DNA from: Paenarthrobacter ilicis
Lineage (GTDB): Bacteria; Actinomycetota; Actinomycetes; Actinomycetales; Micrococcaceae
DNA length: 64,000 nt
Assembly: GCF_016907545.1 (NCBI RefSeq)
Contig: NZ_JAFBCD010000001.1
Location: forward strand, 2,542,001 to 2,606,000
Direction of reading: 5' to 3'
In this document: positions 1-8,223 of the stretch, one piece after another
Numbering within the stretch: position 1 is the stretch's first letter
Layout of the letters: every line of letters begins with the position of its first letter
The notes under the pieces: model-generated
What the model saw: only the letters and a program-made list of their open reading frames with translations
Database searches by the model: none
Told to the model about the DNA's origin: nothing
Made by a program: the position numbers and the translations under genes

Positions 1-359
1 ACCAGGTCAAGCGCGTGATCCTGGTTTCAGGGCGCTTGTACTACGACCTCCTGTCCAACCGCCAGAAGTCCGGAGATACGTCCACGGCGATTGTCCGCGT
101 TGAGCAGCTCTACCCGCTGCCCAAGGCCGAGATTGATGCCGAGTTGGCCAAGTACCCCAACGCTGACATCGTTTGGGCGCAGGACGAGCCGGCGAACCAG
201 GGACCGTGGCCGTTCATGGGCTTGAACCTGGCCCCTGAACTGGACCGCAAGCTGCGACTGGTATCGCGTCCCGCGTCGGCTTCCACCGCCGCAGGGTCCA
301 TGAAGCGCCACGCTGCCGAGCAGGACACCCTGATCAAGCAGGCGTTCGACCACAAGTAA
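1..359 (+). CDS. kgd: 2-oxoglutarate dehydrogenase / decarboxylase E1, C-terminal end (partial)
   Basis: Only the last ~118 residues are in the window; the reading frame is open at the left edge and stops at 357-359. The fragment reads like the end of SucA/Kgd, the thiamine-diphosphate enzyme that decarboxylates 2-oxoglutarate in the TCA cycle. Recognisable stretches are the EQLYPLP turn and WAQDEPANQG, which lie in the C-terminal domain of the E1 dimer and help form the active-site region. In actinobacteria this protein normally also carries an E2-like N-terminal acyltransferase domain, which cannot be checked here. A hairpin terminator follows 7 bases after the stop, so the gene ends its transcription unit. 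Confidence 0.9.
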   Translation, partial: QVKRVILVSGRLYYDLLSNRQKSGDTSTAIVRVEQLYPLPKAEIDAELAKYPNADIVWAQDEPANQGPWPFMGLNLAPELDRKLRLVSRPASASTAAGSMKRHAAEQDTLIKQAFDHK

Positions 360-365
360 CTGCAA

Positions 366-414
366 AATTGCCCGGTCGGAGGCGCGCTATGCGCACCGAA
401 GACCGGGCAGTTCT
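366..414 (+). terminator. Intrinsic terminator after kgd
   Basis: The arm TGCCCGGTC (369-377) pairs with GACCGGGCA (401-409) around a GC-rich loop, and flanking AA/TT extends the stem. A short T-rich run (411-418) follows. It sits directly after the kgd stop codon. Confidence 0.75.
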
Positions 415-421
415 GTTTAAT

Positions 422-456
422 GGGACAGGTACCCGGTAACGGGACAGGTACCCGGT
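422..456. repeat. Two 16-bp direct repeats with 19-bp period
   Basis: The string GGGACAGGTACCCGGT occurs exactly at 422-437 and again at 441-456, separated by three bases. Each copy contains the palindrome GGTACC. It lies in the intergenic space between the kgd terminator and the SGNH hydrolase gene. The function is unknown; it could be a dispersed intergenic repeat or an operator. Confidence 0.7.
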
Positions 457-503
457 GGTGATCCAGGACCAGCAAGGACCGTAACGAGTGTGAAGAGGTA
501 ACT

Positions 504-1103
504 GTGGAAGACAGGAAGCTGCGAATCGCGGCTGTAGGAGATGAACTGCTCGCGGGCCTGGGGGATCCCCGTGCGCTGGGCTGGCTCGGAAGAGTATTGG
601 CCCGCACACCCCAGGACACCGTTACGGTGGAAAGTTTCGCACTCCCCTGTCCCATGGAAGGCACGGAGGGGCTGGCTGCACGCTGGCAGGACGAGGCGGG
701 CAGGCGTTTCAGTGACCAGCATGAAAACCGCCTGGTGATTGGACTGTCCGGCCGCGACCTTGAGTTCGGACTGTCCACGGCCCGCAGCCGCCTTAACCTG
801 GCCAACATCCTGGACGGCGCCTCCCACAGCAGCGTGGAGGTCTTCGTGGTGGGCCCGCCGCCCACTCTGGATCCCGCACGCAACAAGCGGCTCGCAGAGC
901 TCAACACGGCGTTTGCCGACGTCACCACGCGGCGCAACCACCACTACGTGGACACGTTCTCGCCCCTGCTCAACCACGAGCAATGGCGGACGGACCTTTC
1001 TGCCAACGGCGGAACCCCCGGGCAGGCGGGCTATGGGCTGATCGCCTGGTTGGTCCTGCACCGCGGCTGGTTCCAGTGGCTTAACATAGCCCAGCCGGAG
1101 TAA
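504..1103 (+). CDS. SGNH/GDSL-type hydrolase
   Basis: A 199-residue protein with the layout of SGNH-fold esterases. The N-terminal block reads AAVGDELLAG, where the nucleophile position of the GDS block is Glu rather than Ser. A central block holds the Gly/Asn positions (SGRDLEFG, VGPPPTLDP), and a C-terminal block (TDLSANGGTPGQAGY) sits where the catalytic Asp-x-x-His would lie but lacks a clear His. The family hydrolyses ester or acetyl groups on lipids and glycans. With both nucleophile and His not evident, this member may be inactive or use altered chemistry. The start is GTG at 504 with an AAGAGG-like ribosome site just upstream. No signal peptide is visible, so it is probably cytoplasmic. 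It is a single gene between kgd and bL37. Confidence 0.7.
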   Translation: MEDRKLRIAAVGDELLAGLGDPRALGWLGRVLARTPQDTVTVESFALPCPMEGTEGLAARWQDEAGRRFSDQHENRLVIGLSGRDLEFGLSTARSRLNLANILDGASHSSVEVFVVGPPPTLDPARNKRLAELNTAFADVTTRRNHHYVDTFSPLLNHEQWRTDLSANGGTPGQAGYGLIAWLVLHRGWFQWLNIAQPE

Positions 1104-1215
1104 AACCTCTTGGACCAGGAGGCGCAGCAACCGGCCCGGTTCGCGGCGCAGCACCCGGGTGTGCGAAACTGGAGGGCAGCTTTATTGAGTATCTATCTTT
1201 TGAAGGAGGCCAGCT

Positions 1216-1290
1216 ATGAGCAAGCGTGCACGTAAGCGTCGTGACCGTAAGCGTGGCGGCGCGAACCACGGCAAGCGCCCCAACACCTAA
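1216..1290 (+). CDS. 50S ribosomal protein bL37
   Basis: A 24-residue, extremely basic protein starting MSKRARKRRDRKRGG and ending NHGKRPNT. This matches bL37, the small actinobacterial large-subunit protein known from mycobacterial ribosome structures, in both length and the KRPN ending. The ATG has a strong ribosome site (AAGGAGG, 1202-1208). The gene is short enough to be missed by automatic callers. It converges on rsrA, and a long perfect hairpin at 1321-1360 separates the two. The proximity to the thiol-stress regulator pair resembles other actinobacteria, but a functional link is inference. Confidence 0.88.
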   Translation: MSKRARKRRDRKRGGANHGKRPNT

Positions 1291-1320
1291 GCCAGCGGCT
1301 TAGCGTCACATGCCTGAAAA

Positions 1321-1360
1321 GCGATGGACCCGGAAACCTTGTGGTTTCCGGGTCCATCGC
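1321..1360. terminator. Bidirectional terminator between bL37 and rsrA
   Basis: An 18-bp perfect stem: arm GCGATGGACCCGGAAACC (1321-1338), loop TTGT, and the complementary arm at 1343-1360. An A run precedes it and ATTT follows, so it can serve both convergent genes. Confidence 0.85.
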
Positions 1361-1385
1361 ATTTAAAGCAAGGGTTCAGGACGAG

Positions 1386-1646
1386 TCAGGCGTCAACGGC
1401 CTTGATGGAGTGAATCCTGTCAAGAATCGACGTCTTGAGGTTCTCCGGCGCGGACTCCGTGCAGGAACGCTTCACCATGGTCCTGATGAGGCACTCAAGG
1501 TCATACTGCTCGGCACACTCCCCGCAGTTGTCCAAGTGCTGCTTGATCTCCGTCAGGTCCTCGCGTGTCAACGCACCGTCGAGGTACTCGTAGATTCGTT
1601 GCATCCGTGTATCGTCGCAATCGCCCAATCCCTGGCAGTCGCTCAT
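1386..1646 (-). CDS. rsrA: Mycothiol-system zinc anti-sigma factor RsrA
   Basis: An 86-residue ZAS-family anti-sigma factor. The zinc/redox motif His37-x3-Cys41-x2-Cys44 is present, with further cysteines at 4, 10 and 62. These positions match Streptomyces RsrA closely. In that family, disulfide stress oxidises the cysteines, expels zinc and releases SigR, which then transcribes thioredoxin and mycothiol genes. The start codon overlaps the sigR stop (ATGA, 1643-1646), so the pair is translationally coupled. The protein is cytoplasmic. A hairpin beyond the stop terminates the transcript. Confidence 0.93.
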   Translation of the reverse strand: MSDCQGLGDCDDTRMQRIYEYLDGALTREDLTEIKQHLDNCGECAEQYDLECLIRTMVKRSCTESAPENLKTSILDRIHSIKAVDA

Positions 1647-2491
1647 TTCGCTTTCTCCTGATTGTTGCTTCCGGCCGTGGCCTGATCATCGGTTTGGGCC
1701 TTGAAGCCCCGTTCGGCGGCATAATCCGCCAGCATGTCCCGCAGCATCTTCCTGCCGCGGTGCAACCGCGACATCACTGTGCCTATGGGAGTGTTCATAA
1801 TTTCTGAAATTTGCTTGTACGCATAACCTTCAACGTCAGCAAAATACACAGCCAGCCGGAACTCCTCCGGAATGGACTGCAAGGCATTCTTGACATCGGA
1901 GTCCGGCAAGTGGTCCAGCGCCTCGGCTTCGGCGGACCTCAACCCCGCTGAAGTATGGGACTCAGCCTTGGCCAACTGCCAATCCTCGATGGTGTCCGAG
2001 TTGGATTGCAGCGGCTCGCGCTGACGCTTGCGGTACAGGTTGATGTACGTGTTGGTGAGGATGCGGTAAAGCCACGCCTTGAGGTTGGTGCCGGGCTTGT
2101 ACTGGTGGAACGCCGAGAATGCCTTGGTGTAGGCCTCCTGAACCAGATCCTCCGCATCAGAAGGGTTCCGCGCCATCCGCATGGCAGCTGAATACAGCTG
2201 GTCCACGTACTGCATGGCGTCCCGCTCGAATCGCGCACGCCGCTGTTCGGCCGTCTCCTCGGAGACGTCGACGGCGGCAGGCGCCTCCGCCTGGACATCG
2301 GCGGACGAGTCGGCTGCTTCATACATGGCCGCTGCGGCCGGTTCAATGGTGCTCATCGTTGCCAAGTCTACTGTCAGCTTGGGTGAATCCGACTGCGTTC
2401 CATACGTGGGCTCAAGCAGAACCGCGCGGTCCTTTACCAAAGTCAAAAAATCAACTCCGTTCAGCGAAGCGGCAACACCATGCCGCGGCAC
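1643..2491 (-). CDS. sigR: ECF RNA polymerase sigma factor SigR (SigH/RpoE family)
   Basis: Region 2 ([19 protein letters not shown], then [14 protein letters not shown]) and region 4 ([30 protein letters not shown]) are both clear. This is the thiol-oxidative-stress sigma factor held by RsrA. Two starts are possible. GTG at 2491 has GGAG just upstream and lies about 18 bases below the predicted SigR-type transcription start, giving 282 residues. ATG at 2356 gives a 237-residue protein of standard length but has no clear ribosome site. I annotate the long form; a short form from another promoter may coexist, as described for Streptomyces SigR and its unstable extended isoform. The gene is divergent from the DoxX-like gene. 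Confidence 0.92.
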   Translation of the reverse strand: MPRHGVAASLNGVDFLTLVKDRAVLLEPTYGTQSDSPKLTVDLATMSTIEPAAAAMYEAADSSADVQAEAPAAVDVSEETAEQRRARFERDAMQYVDQLYSAAMRMARNPSDAEDLVQEAYTKAFSAFHQYKPGTNLKAWLYRILTNTYINLYRKRQREPLQSNSDTIEDWQLAKAESHTSAGLRSAEAEALDHLPDSDVKNALQSIPEEFRLAVYFADVEGYAYKQISEIMNTPIGTVMSRLHRGRKMLRDMLADYAAERGFKAQTDDQATAGSNNQEKAK

Positions 2492-2516
2492 GGTCTCCGC
2501 CGCGCCTGATGTTCAC

Positions 2517-2542
2517 AACGGCTGCTGCTGGGTAAATATTCC
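2517..2542 (-). promoter_or_regulatory. SigR-dependent promoter of sigR-rsrA
   Basis: On the minus strand GGAAT (2542-2538) is followed by exactly 18 bases and then GTT (2519-2517). This is the published SigR/SigH consensus GGAAT-N18/19-GTT. The predicted start of transcription is near 2510. Positive autoregulation of sigR follows if it is active. Confidence 0.82.
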
Positions 2543-2627
2543 GCAAAGATGCAAGACTAGAGCAGACTGCACCGGCGTGAAACACACCCTGATAGAACAG
2601 TGCGGCAAGCCATCCAGGAGGCAACAC

Positions 2628-3143
2628 ATGTCTGTTATCCGTTTTCTCGCGCGGCCCATGCTCGCGTCCAGCTTTGTCGTGGCAGGTCTGGACAAGCTAC
2701 GGAATGCGGACGACACTGCGAAGCAACTTTCGCCGGTTCTCCGACGCGCCGCCGAATCACTGCCCTTCAAAGCCGACGAGAAGACCCTCGCGCGTGTCCT
2801 CGGTGGAGCCCAGTTGGGGGCGGGTGCCTTGTTGGGCCTGGGCAAGCTCTCCCGCTTCGCTGCGACGGTCCTGACCGTCACCTCTGTCCTCAACTCCTAC
2901 GTTGAGTGGCGCGCAGCAGACATCAGCACCAAGGAAGCCCGCTCCGCCCGCAAGATGCGGTTGCTGAAGAACATTTCCCTCACCGGTGGCGTCCTGCTTG
3001 CTTCCGTCGACACCGCCGGACGTCCCAGCATTGCCTGGCGCGCCGAGCACCTCGCCGCCGATGCCAAAAAGGTTACTGGCAAGAAGATCAAGCGCGCCGA
3101 CAAAGCAGTACGCAAGGCCGTAGACAACGCAGTTGGAGCATAA
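2628..3143 (+). CDS. DoxX-family membrane protein
   Basis: A 171-residue protein with a DoxX-type N-terminus (IRFLARPMLASSFVVAGLDK) and about four hydrophobic helices, followed by a Lys/Ala-rich tail (KKVTGKKIKRADKAVRKAV). DoxX proteins are small membrane proteins linked to oxidative or thiol stress in actinobacteria; the exact reaction is not established. The ATG at 2628 is chosen because of CAGGAGG seven bases upstream. Longer in-frame extensions would overlap sigR on the other strand. It is divergent from sigR, and aroA starts 6 bases after its stop, so it probably heads the aroA operon. Confidence 0.75.
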   Translation: MSVIRFLARPMLASSFVVAGLDKLRNADDTAKQLSPVLRRAAESLPFKADEKTLARVLGGAQLGAGALLGLGKLSRFAATVLTVTSVLNSYVEWRAADISTKEARSARKMRLLKNISLTGGVLLASVDTAGRPSIAWRAEHLAADAKKVTGKKIKRADKAVRKAVDNAVGA

Positions 3144-3149
3144 GCAAGA

Positions 3150-4517
3150 ATGACAGGCACCACCCCCGCAACCACCGATTTGCCCCCCGGAACCACGCTG
3201 CCCTTGTGGCCCGCACCGTATGCTGCAGGCCCGGTGGACGCAACGGTGACAGTGCCCGGCTCCAAGTCGCTGACAAACCGTTTCCTTGTGCTGGCAGCTT
3301 TGGCTGACGGTCCCTCGGTGTTGCGGGCGCCCCTCCACTCCCGTGATTCAGCACTCATGATCGAGGCTTTGCGGAAGTTGGGTGCCGGCATCAGCGAAGT
3401 ACCCGGAGATGGCGACTACGGTCCCGACCTCCACATCACCCCCTTGGATCCGGACGCGCCTGAGGGTGATACTGCCATTGACTGTGGCCTGGCCGGAACC
3501 GTGATGCGCTTTGTTCCGCCGTTGGCCGCCCTGCGTCAAGGCACCACCCTGTTCGACGGTGACCCGCACGCCCGTAACCGGCCCATGGGGACCATCATCG
3601 AGGCACTGCTGGCGCTGGGCGTCCCTGTCGCCGCTGAAGGCGGCAGGGCGCCGTCGGCCCTTCCATTCAGCGTCAACGGAACCGGCGCAGTCCGCGGTGG
3701 CCACTTGGTGATCGATGCCAGTGCGTCATCCCAGTTCGTCTCCGCACTGCTTCTGGTGGGCGCGCGCTTCACCGAGGGACTGCACCTGGAGCACGTAGGC
3801 AAGCCCGTTCCCAGCCTGGACCACATCAGCATGACGGTGGCTGTTTTGCGCAGCGTGGGCGTTCAGGTGGACGATTCCGTGCCCAACCACTGGAGGGTTT
3901 CGCCCGGTCCCATCAAAGCCTTCGACCAGCGGATTGAACAGGATCTTTCCAATGCGGGCCCGTTCCTGGCGGCCGCGCTGGCAACGCGCGGAACCGTCCG
4001 GATTCCCAACTGGCCCACGGGCACAACACAAGTGGGCGACCTTTGGCGCTCCATCCTGGCCCAGATGGGTGCCACGGTTTCCTTGGACAACGGAACCCTG
4101 ACCGTCACGGGCGGCCCCACTATCAACGGCGCGGATTTTGACGAGACGTCGGAACTGGCCCCCACAGTGGCGGCGCTCTGCGCCCTGGCAACCAGTCCGT
4201 CGCGCTTGACCGGCATCGCCCACCTCAGGGGCCACGAAACTGACCGCCTCGCCGCCCTGGTGGCTGAGATCAACCGCTTGGGAGGGGATGCGGAAGAGAC
4301 TGCTGATGGCTTGATCATCCGTCCTGCCGCACTCCATGCCGGGGTGGTGCACAGCTACGCTGATCATCGGATGGCCACCGCCGGAGCAATTCTGGGCCTT
4401 GCCGTGGAAGGCGTAGAGGTTGAGGACATCGCCACCACGTCCAAGACCATGCCCGCTTTCCCGGAGATGTGGATGAGGATGCTCCAGTCCACGGGCGAGG
4501 AAGAGGCCGGCAAGTAG
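3150..4517 (+). CDS. aroA: 3-phosphoshikimate 1-carboxyvinyltransferase (EPSP synthase)
   Basis: A 455-residue EPSP synthase that joins shikimate-3-phosphate with phosphoenolpyruvate in the aromatic amino-acid pathway. Visible motifs are PGSKSLTNRFLVLAALADG near residue 33, CGLAGTVMRF around 110-120, the RNRPMG loop around 143-148, SSQFVSALLL near 195, and the C-terminal DHRMATAGAI and TSKTMPAFPEMW. The length is typical. It follows the DoxX gene by 6 bases and is followed two bases later by rsgA, so a shared transcript is likely. The enzyme is cytoplasmic. Confidence 0.96.
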   Translation: MTGTTPATTDLPPGTTLPLWPAPYAAGPVDATVTVPGSKSLTNRFLVLAALADGPSVLRAPLHSRDSALMIEALRKLGAGISEVPGDGDYGPDLHITPLDPDAPEGDTAIDCGLAGTVMRFVPPLAALRQGTTLFDGDPHARNRPMGTIIEALLALGVPVAAEGGRAPSALPFSVNGTGAVRGGHLVIDASASSQFVSALLLVGARFTEGLHLEHVGKPVPSLDHISMTVAVLRSVGVQVDDSVPNHWRVSPGPIKAFDQRIEQDLSNAGPFLAAALATRGTVRIPNWPTGTTQVGDLWRSILAQMGATVSLDNGTLTVTGGPTINGADFDETSELAPTVAALCALATSPSRLTGIAHLRGHETDRLAALVAEINRLGGDAEETADGLIIRPAALHAGVVHSYADHRMATAGAILGLAVEGVEVEDIATTSKTMPAFPEMWMRMLQSTGEEEAGK

Positions 4518-4519
4518 TC

Positions 4520-5635
4520 ATGGGTCGCGATGCACGTTCCTGGGACGAGTCCGATGTCCGGATCAGGCCCAACAAAAAAGGTTCCAGGCCACGCACCAAG
4601 GACCGCCCCAGCCACGATGATGCCGTCATAGGCAGGATCATCACAGTGGACCGTGGGCGGTACAGGGCCGTGGTTGACGAGGACACATCCGACGAGCGGG
4701 TCATCATCGCCGCCCGCGCCCGTGAGCTGCGCCGGAATCCGGTGGTTCCCGGAGATTTTGTAGCCCTGGTGGGCGACGTATCCGGCTCCGCAGACACGCT
4801 GGCCCGGTTGGTGCGGGTGGAGGAACGTCGCACGCTGCTGCGCCGAAGCGCTGACGATACCGATCCGATCGAACGCGTTGTGGTTGCCAATGCCGATCAA
4901 CTGGTCATTGTGGTGGCCGCAGCCAACCCTGAACCACGGACGGGATTCATTGACCGGGCCCTGGTGGCAGCCTACGACGCCGGGATTGAACCACTGCTTC
5001 TCATCACCAAGGCGGACGTCAAGGACCCCACCGAGTTGCTGGCCAACTACCTGAGCCTGGACTTCCCCGTCATCATCAGCCGGACAGCGAATTCAGAGGC
5101 CGGCGGTATTGATGCCCGATCGGACGACGGACTTTCCGCACGATTGGACAGGGACGCCGTGGGCCAGCTTCGCTCACACCTGGGCGGCAAGGTAACGGTC
5201 ATGCTGGGACACTCCGGCGTGGGCAAATCCACCATGGTCAACGCCCTGACCGGCGCTGAGAGGGCAACCGGAGGCGTCAATGCCGTCACGGGGCGTGGCC
5301 GGCACACATCGTCCTCAGCCTTGGCGTTGAAGTTGGCTGATGCTCCCTCCGGAAGCTGGATCATTGACACGCCGGGCATCAGGTCCTTCGGCCTGGCACA
5401 TGTGGACCCGGACAGGATCCTGCATTCCTTCCCCGATCTGGAGCCTGGCACCGAGACCTGCGAACGCGGATGCAAGCACGACGCCACGGCCATCAATTGC
5501 GGCTTGGACTCCTGGGTGGCCGATGGTCATGCGGGCCCCTCAGGTCCGGCCCGGCTGGCGTCCCTCCGCCGCCTGCTCGGAGCCGATCCGCGCCTGGAAG
5601 CCAAGGAAGCCAAGGAACTCGGCACCGTCAACTGA
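4520..5635 (+). CDS. rsgA: Ribosome small-subunit-dependent GTPase A
   Basis: A 371-residue circularly permuted GTPase that checks late 30S assembly. It begins with an OB-fold domain (IGRIITVDRGRYRAVV). The GTPase motifs come in permuted order: ITKAD (G4), then GHSGVGKSTMVNAL (G1), then DTPGIRSF (G3). The C-terminal zinc finger keeps the Cys-x4-Cys-x-His-x6-Cys pattern (CERGCKHDATAINC). The start at ATG 4520 leaves two bases after the aroA stop. The aroA-rsgA pairing is conserved in actinobacteria. Confidence 0.95.
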   Translation: MGRDARSWDESDVRIRPNKKGSRPRTKDRPSHDDAVIGRIITVDRGRYRAVVDEDTSDERVIIAARARELRRNPVVPGDFVALVGDVSGSADTLARLVRVEERRTLLRRSADDTDPIERVVVANADQLVIVVAAANPEPRTGFIDRALVAAYDAGIEPLLLITKADVKDPTELLANYLSLDFPVIISRTANSEAGGIDARSDDGLSARLDRDAVGQLRSHLGGKVTVMLGHSGVGKSTMVNALTGAERATGGVNAVTGRGRHTSSSALALKLADAPSGSWIIDTPGIRSFGLAHVDPDRILHSFPDLEPGTETCERGCKHDATAINCGLDSWVADGHAGPSGPARLASLRRLLGADPRLEAKEAKELGTVN

Positions 5636-5689
5636 TGGTTACGGGCCGCACCTCCCCCTGATCCTTGCGTTTCAGGATAGTTTGGTGGC

Positions 5690-6502
5690 ATGACCCAACC
5701 CGTTTCCACCTACAACGATGACTTGCGCCTGGCCCACGTCCTGGCCGATTCCGTCGATGCGCAGACCATGGATCGCTTCAAGGCGCTGGATCTGAAGATC
5801 GAGACCAAGCCGGACCTGACCCCGGTCACCGACGCTGACAAGGCGGCAGAGGAAGCAATCCGCGGGCAACTGTCCCGCTCCCGTCCCCGTGATGCCGTCC
5901 TCGGTGAGGAGTTCGGCAGCAGCGGCCACGGTTCGCGCCGCTGGATCATCGATCCCATAGATGGAACCAAGAACTTTGTGCGCGGCGTGCCGGTATGGGC
6001 AACCCTGATCGCACTGGTGGACGAAGGCGAGCCGGTTGTGGGAGTCGTCAGCGCTCCGGCCCTGGGTAAACGTTGGTGGGCCGCCAAGGACATGGGCGCC
6101 TATATGGGGCGCTCCCTGGCCTCGGCCACCCGGCTCAGGGTCTCGAATGTGTCCTCCCTGGCGGATGCCTCCATGTCATATTCGAGCCTGTCCGGATGGA
6201 AGGAACGCGGCAACCTCGATGAGTTCATAGGGCTCACAGAGGATATCTGGCGTACACGTGCCTACGGCGATTTCTGGTCATACTGCCTGGTTGCGGAGGG
6301 AGCAGTCGACATCGCCTGCGAGCCCGAGCTCAACCTCTACGACATGGCGGCGCTGGTTCCCATCGTCACGGAGGCCGGAGGACGCTTCACGTCCCTGGAA
6401 GGCGAAGACGGACCCTTCGGGGGCAACGCACTTGCCACGAACTCGATTCTCCACTCAGAGGTCCTCAAGCGGCTCAATCCGGCAGTGGATGACCTCCTCT
6501 AA
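5690..6502 (+). CDS. hisN: Histidinol-phosphatase of the inositol-monophosphatase fold
   Basis: A 270-residue Mg-dependent phosphatase. Metal-binding motifs are LGEEFG near residue 70, [10 protein letters not shown] near 88, and the C-terminal [15 protein letters not shown] near 220. The closest family in actinobacteria is HisN, which removes phosphate from L-histidinol phosphate in histidine synthesis. Broad inositol-phosphatase activity cannot be excluded from sequence alone. It lies 54 bases after rsgA in the same direction and is followed by a terminator hairpin. Confidence 0.88.
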   Translation: MTQPVSTYNDDLRLAHVLADSVDAQTMDRFKALDLKIETKPDLTPVTDADKAAEEAIRGQLSRSRPRDAVLGEEFGSSGHGSRRWIIDPIDGTKNFVRGVPVWATLIALVDEGEPVVGVVSAPALGKRWWAAKDMGAYMGRSLASATRLRVSNVSSLADASMSYSSLSGWKERGNLDEFIGLTEDIWRTRAYGDFWSYCLVAEGAVDIACEPELNLYDMAALVPIVTEAGGRFTSLEGEDGPFGGNALATNSILHSEVLKRLNPAVDDLL

Positions 6503-6537
6503 GAGAACCCGGCTTTGGAACCATTACTGAATATTCG

Positions 6538-6571
6538 ACGGCGGTTGGGCCCTTTTCGGCCCTGCCGCCGT
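6538..6571 (+). terminator. Terminator after hisN
   Basis: Stem ACGGCGG (6538-6544) with CCGCCGT (6565-6571), plus an inner GGGCC/GGCCC helix around a CTTTTC-type loop. TCGTTT follows. Confidence 0.7.
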
Positions 6572-6639
6572 TCGTTTATTCGCCAGATCCTTCACATCAG
6601 GCCCAACGTAACAATGGGCTTAACATTTACCCCCGGCTT

Positions 6640-6667
6640 TTGACAGCTCCCGGGAGTGCCCTAATCT
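6640..6667 (+). promoter_or_regulatory. Sigma-70 (HrdB/SigA) promoter of the riboswitch transcript
   Basis: A perfect -35 TTGACA (6640-6645), a 16-base spacer and a -10 TAATCT (6662-6667). The predicted start at about 6674 coincides with the first base of the SAM-IV aptamer. Confidence 0.75.
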
Positions 6668-6674
6668 TTTTTAC

Positions 6675-6795
6675 AGGTCACGAGTGCCAGCGCTAAACCC
6701 CGGTTTGCTGGCCGGCAACCCTCCATTCGCGGTGGGGTGCCCCGGGTGACGACCCGGCCGGTCCGGAACGGATGCGGCAAGCGCGGATTCCCCTT
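6675..6795 (+). ncRNA. SAM-IV riboswitch
   Basis: The leader contains the SAM-IV core: GGTCACGAGTGCCAGCG at the 5' side, CCGGCAACCCTCC, GCGGTGGGGTGCCCCGGG and TGACGACC. GGTC (6676-6679) pairs with GACC (6751-6754) as P1, and a GCGGCAAGCGCGG 3' segment follows, as expected for SAM-IV rather than SAM-I. The class binds S-adenosylmethionine and represses sulfur genes in actinobacteria. The expression platform probably lies in the last ~30 bases, near the GAGG ribosome site at 6814-6817. Confidence 0.93.
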
Positions 6796-6822
6796 GCGGG
6801 CGTCCCTCTTGAATGAGGTCTG

Positions 6823-8217
6823 ATGAGTACTGCCACGATTAAATCCCCGATCCCTTCCGCTGCTGCATTCACCACTGCTGCTGCGCGCCCACTGGCGGCC
6901 GTCACAGGCGCCGAGTTGCAGGCGCCACTGATCCAGGGTGGACACGTCCGGTACGCAAACCTGGACTATGGAGCCTCGGCTCCGGCGCTGACCATCGTGT
7001 CGGCTTACCTCAACGAGGTCCTCCCCTACTACGCAAGCGTCCACCGTGGTGCTGGATTTGCGTCGCAGATCAGTACATCCGTCTACGAGAACTCCAGGAA
7101 CATCGTGCGCGAGTTCGTGGGCGGCCGCGCTGATGACGTAGTGATCTTCACCCGCAACACCACTGACTCGTTGAACCTGCTGGCAGGATGCCTCCCCCTG
7201 GTGGACGGCGAACCTGCAGGCGACGTCCTCTACCTCGACATTGAGCACCACGCCAACCTTCTCCCCTGGCAGGCTGTGCCCCACAGGAGCGTCGTGGCAG
7301 CCAAGACGCTGAAGGAGACGGTAGCCAACCTCCGGGCCGAGCTGGCCCAGGGCGGCGTGAGCCTGCTGGCCGTTACGGGAGCGTCGAACGTCACCGGCGA
7401 AATTCTGCCCATCGCGGAGTTGGCCGCCCTGGCGCATCAATACGGCGCCCGGATTGTGGTGGATGCGGCACAGTTGGCGCCACACCGTCGCATCAACATC
7501 GCGCAGGCAGACGTGGATTATGTGGTGTTCTCCGGCCACAAGCTGTACGCACCCTTTGGCGCCGGAGTCGTAGTGGGCCGTCCTGACTGGCTCGACGCCG
7601 GAACACCCCACTTGGCCGGCGGCGGGGCAGTACGTGAGGCCCGCTTGGATTCGGTGAGCTGGGCCACCGGTCCCGCCCGCCACGAGGGTGGTTCGCCGAA
7701 CGTTCTTGGCGCAGCAACCCTGGCCCGTGCAACGCAAGTCCTGGCCGCTCTGGACGAAGGAGCATGGCACGCCCACGAAGCCGCCATCCGCAGCTACCTG
7801 GTAGCCGGACTGGAAGCCCTGGACGGCGTCACGGTGCACCAGATCTTCAGCGACTCTACGGACACCATTGGCGTTGTTAATTTCTCGGTGGAGGGATTCG
7901 ACGCCGGTTTGGTGGCCGCTTATCTGGCAGCGGAACATGGAGTGGGCCTTCGCGACGGCCGCTTCTGCGCCCACCCCCTGCTCAAGCGGCTGGGTTTGCC
8001 CTCGGGCTCGCTCCGCGCCAGCTTCGGCGTGGGTTCACGGCTGGAGGATGCCTCCAGGCTTCTGGCCGGCATCGAAGCCCTGACAGTGGACGGCCTCGGC
8101 TGGGATTACGTGGTGGATGAGGGCCGCTGGGTTCCTGCCAATGATCACCGCAGCTACCCGGACTGGGCACCGAACACTCCGGGAACCGCTGGCGCCGCTC
8201 CCTGCACCATCGACTAG
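6823..8217 (+). CDS. Class V PLP-dependent aminotransferase, cysteine desulfurase-like
   Basis: A 464-residue fold-type I PLP enzyme of the SufS/Csd branch. The PLP lysine is in SGHKLYAPFG near residue 235. The aspartate pocket is VDAAQLAPH, the His stacking on PLP is in IEHHANLLPW, and a cysteine equivalent to the SufS active-site Cys occurs in GRFCAHPLL. The first ~35 residues (Ala-rich) are an extension outside the fold. It sits alone behind a SAM-IV riboswitch, so it should be expressed when methionine/SAM is low. A role in sulfur recycling from cysteine or a related thiol is inference. It is not next to suf genes. Confidence 0.85.
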   Translation: MSTATIKSPIPSAAAFTTAAARPLAAVTGAELQAPLIQGGHVRYANLDYGASAPALTIVSAYLNEVLPYYASVHRGAGFASQISTSVYENSRNIVREFVGGRADDVVIFTRNTTDSLNLLAGCLPLVDGEPAGDVLYLDIEHHANLLPWQAVPHRSVVAAKTLKETVANLRAELAQGGVSLLAVTGASNVTGEILPIAELAALAHQYGARIVVDAAQLAPHRRINIAQADVDYVVFSGHKLYAPFGAGVVVGRPDWLDAGTPHLAGGGAVREARLDSVSWATGPARHEGGSPNVLGAATLARATQVLAALDEGAWHAHEAAIRSYLVAGLEALDGVTVHQIFSDSTDTIGVVNFSVEGFDAGLVAAYLAAEHGVGLRDGRFCAHPLLKRLGLPSGSLRASFGVGSRLEDASRLLAGIEALTVDGLGWDYVVDEGRWVPANDHRSYPDWAPNTPGTAGAAPCTID

Positions 8218-8223
8218 GCGCGG

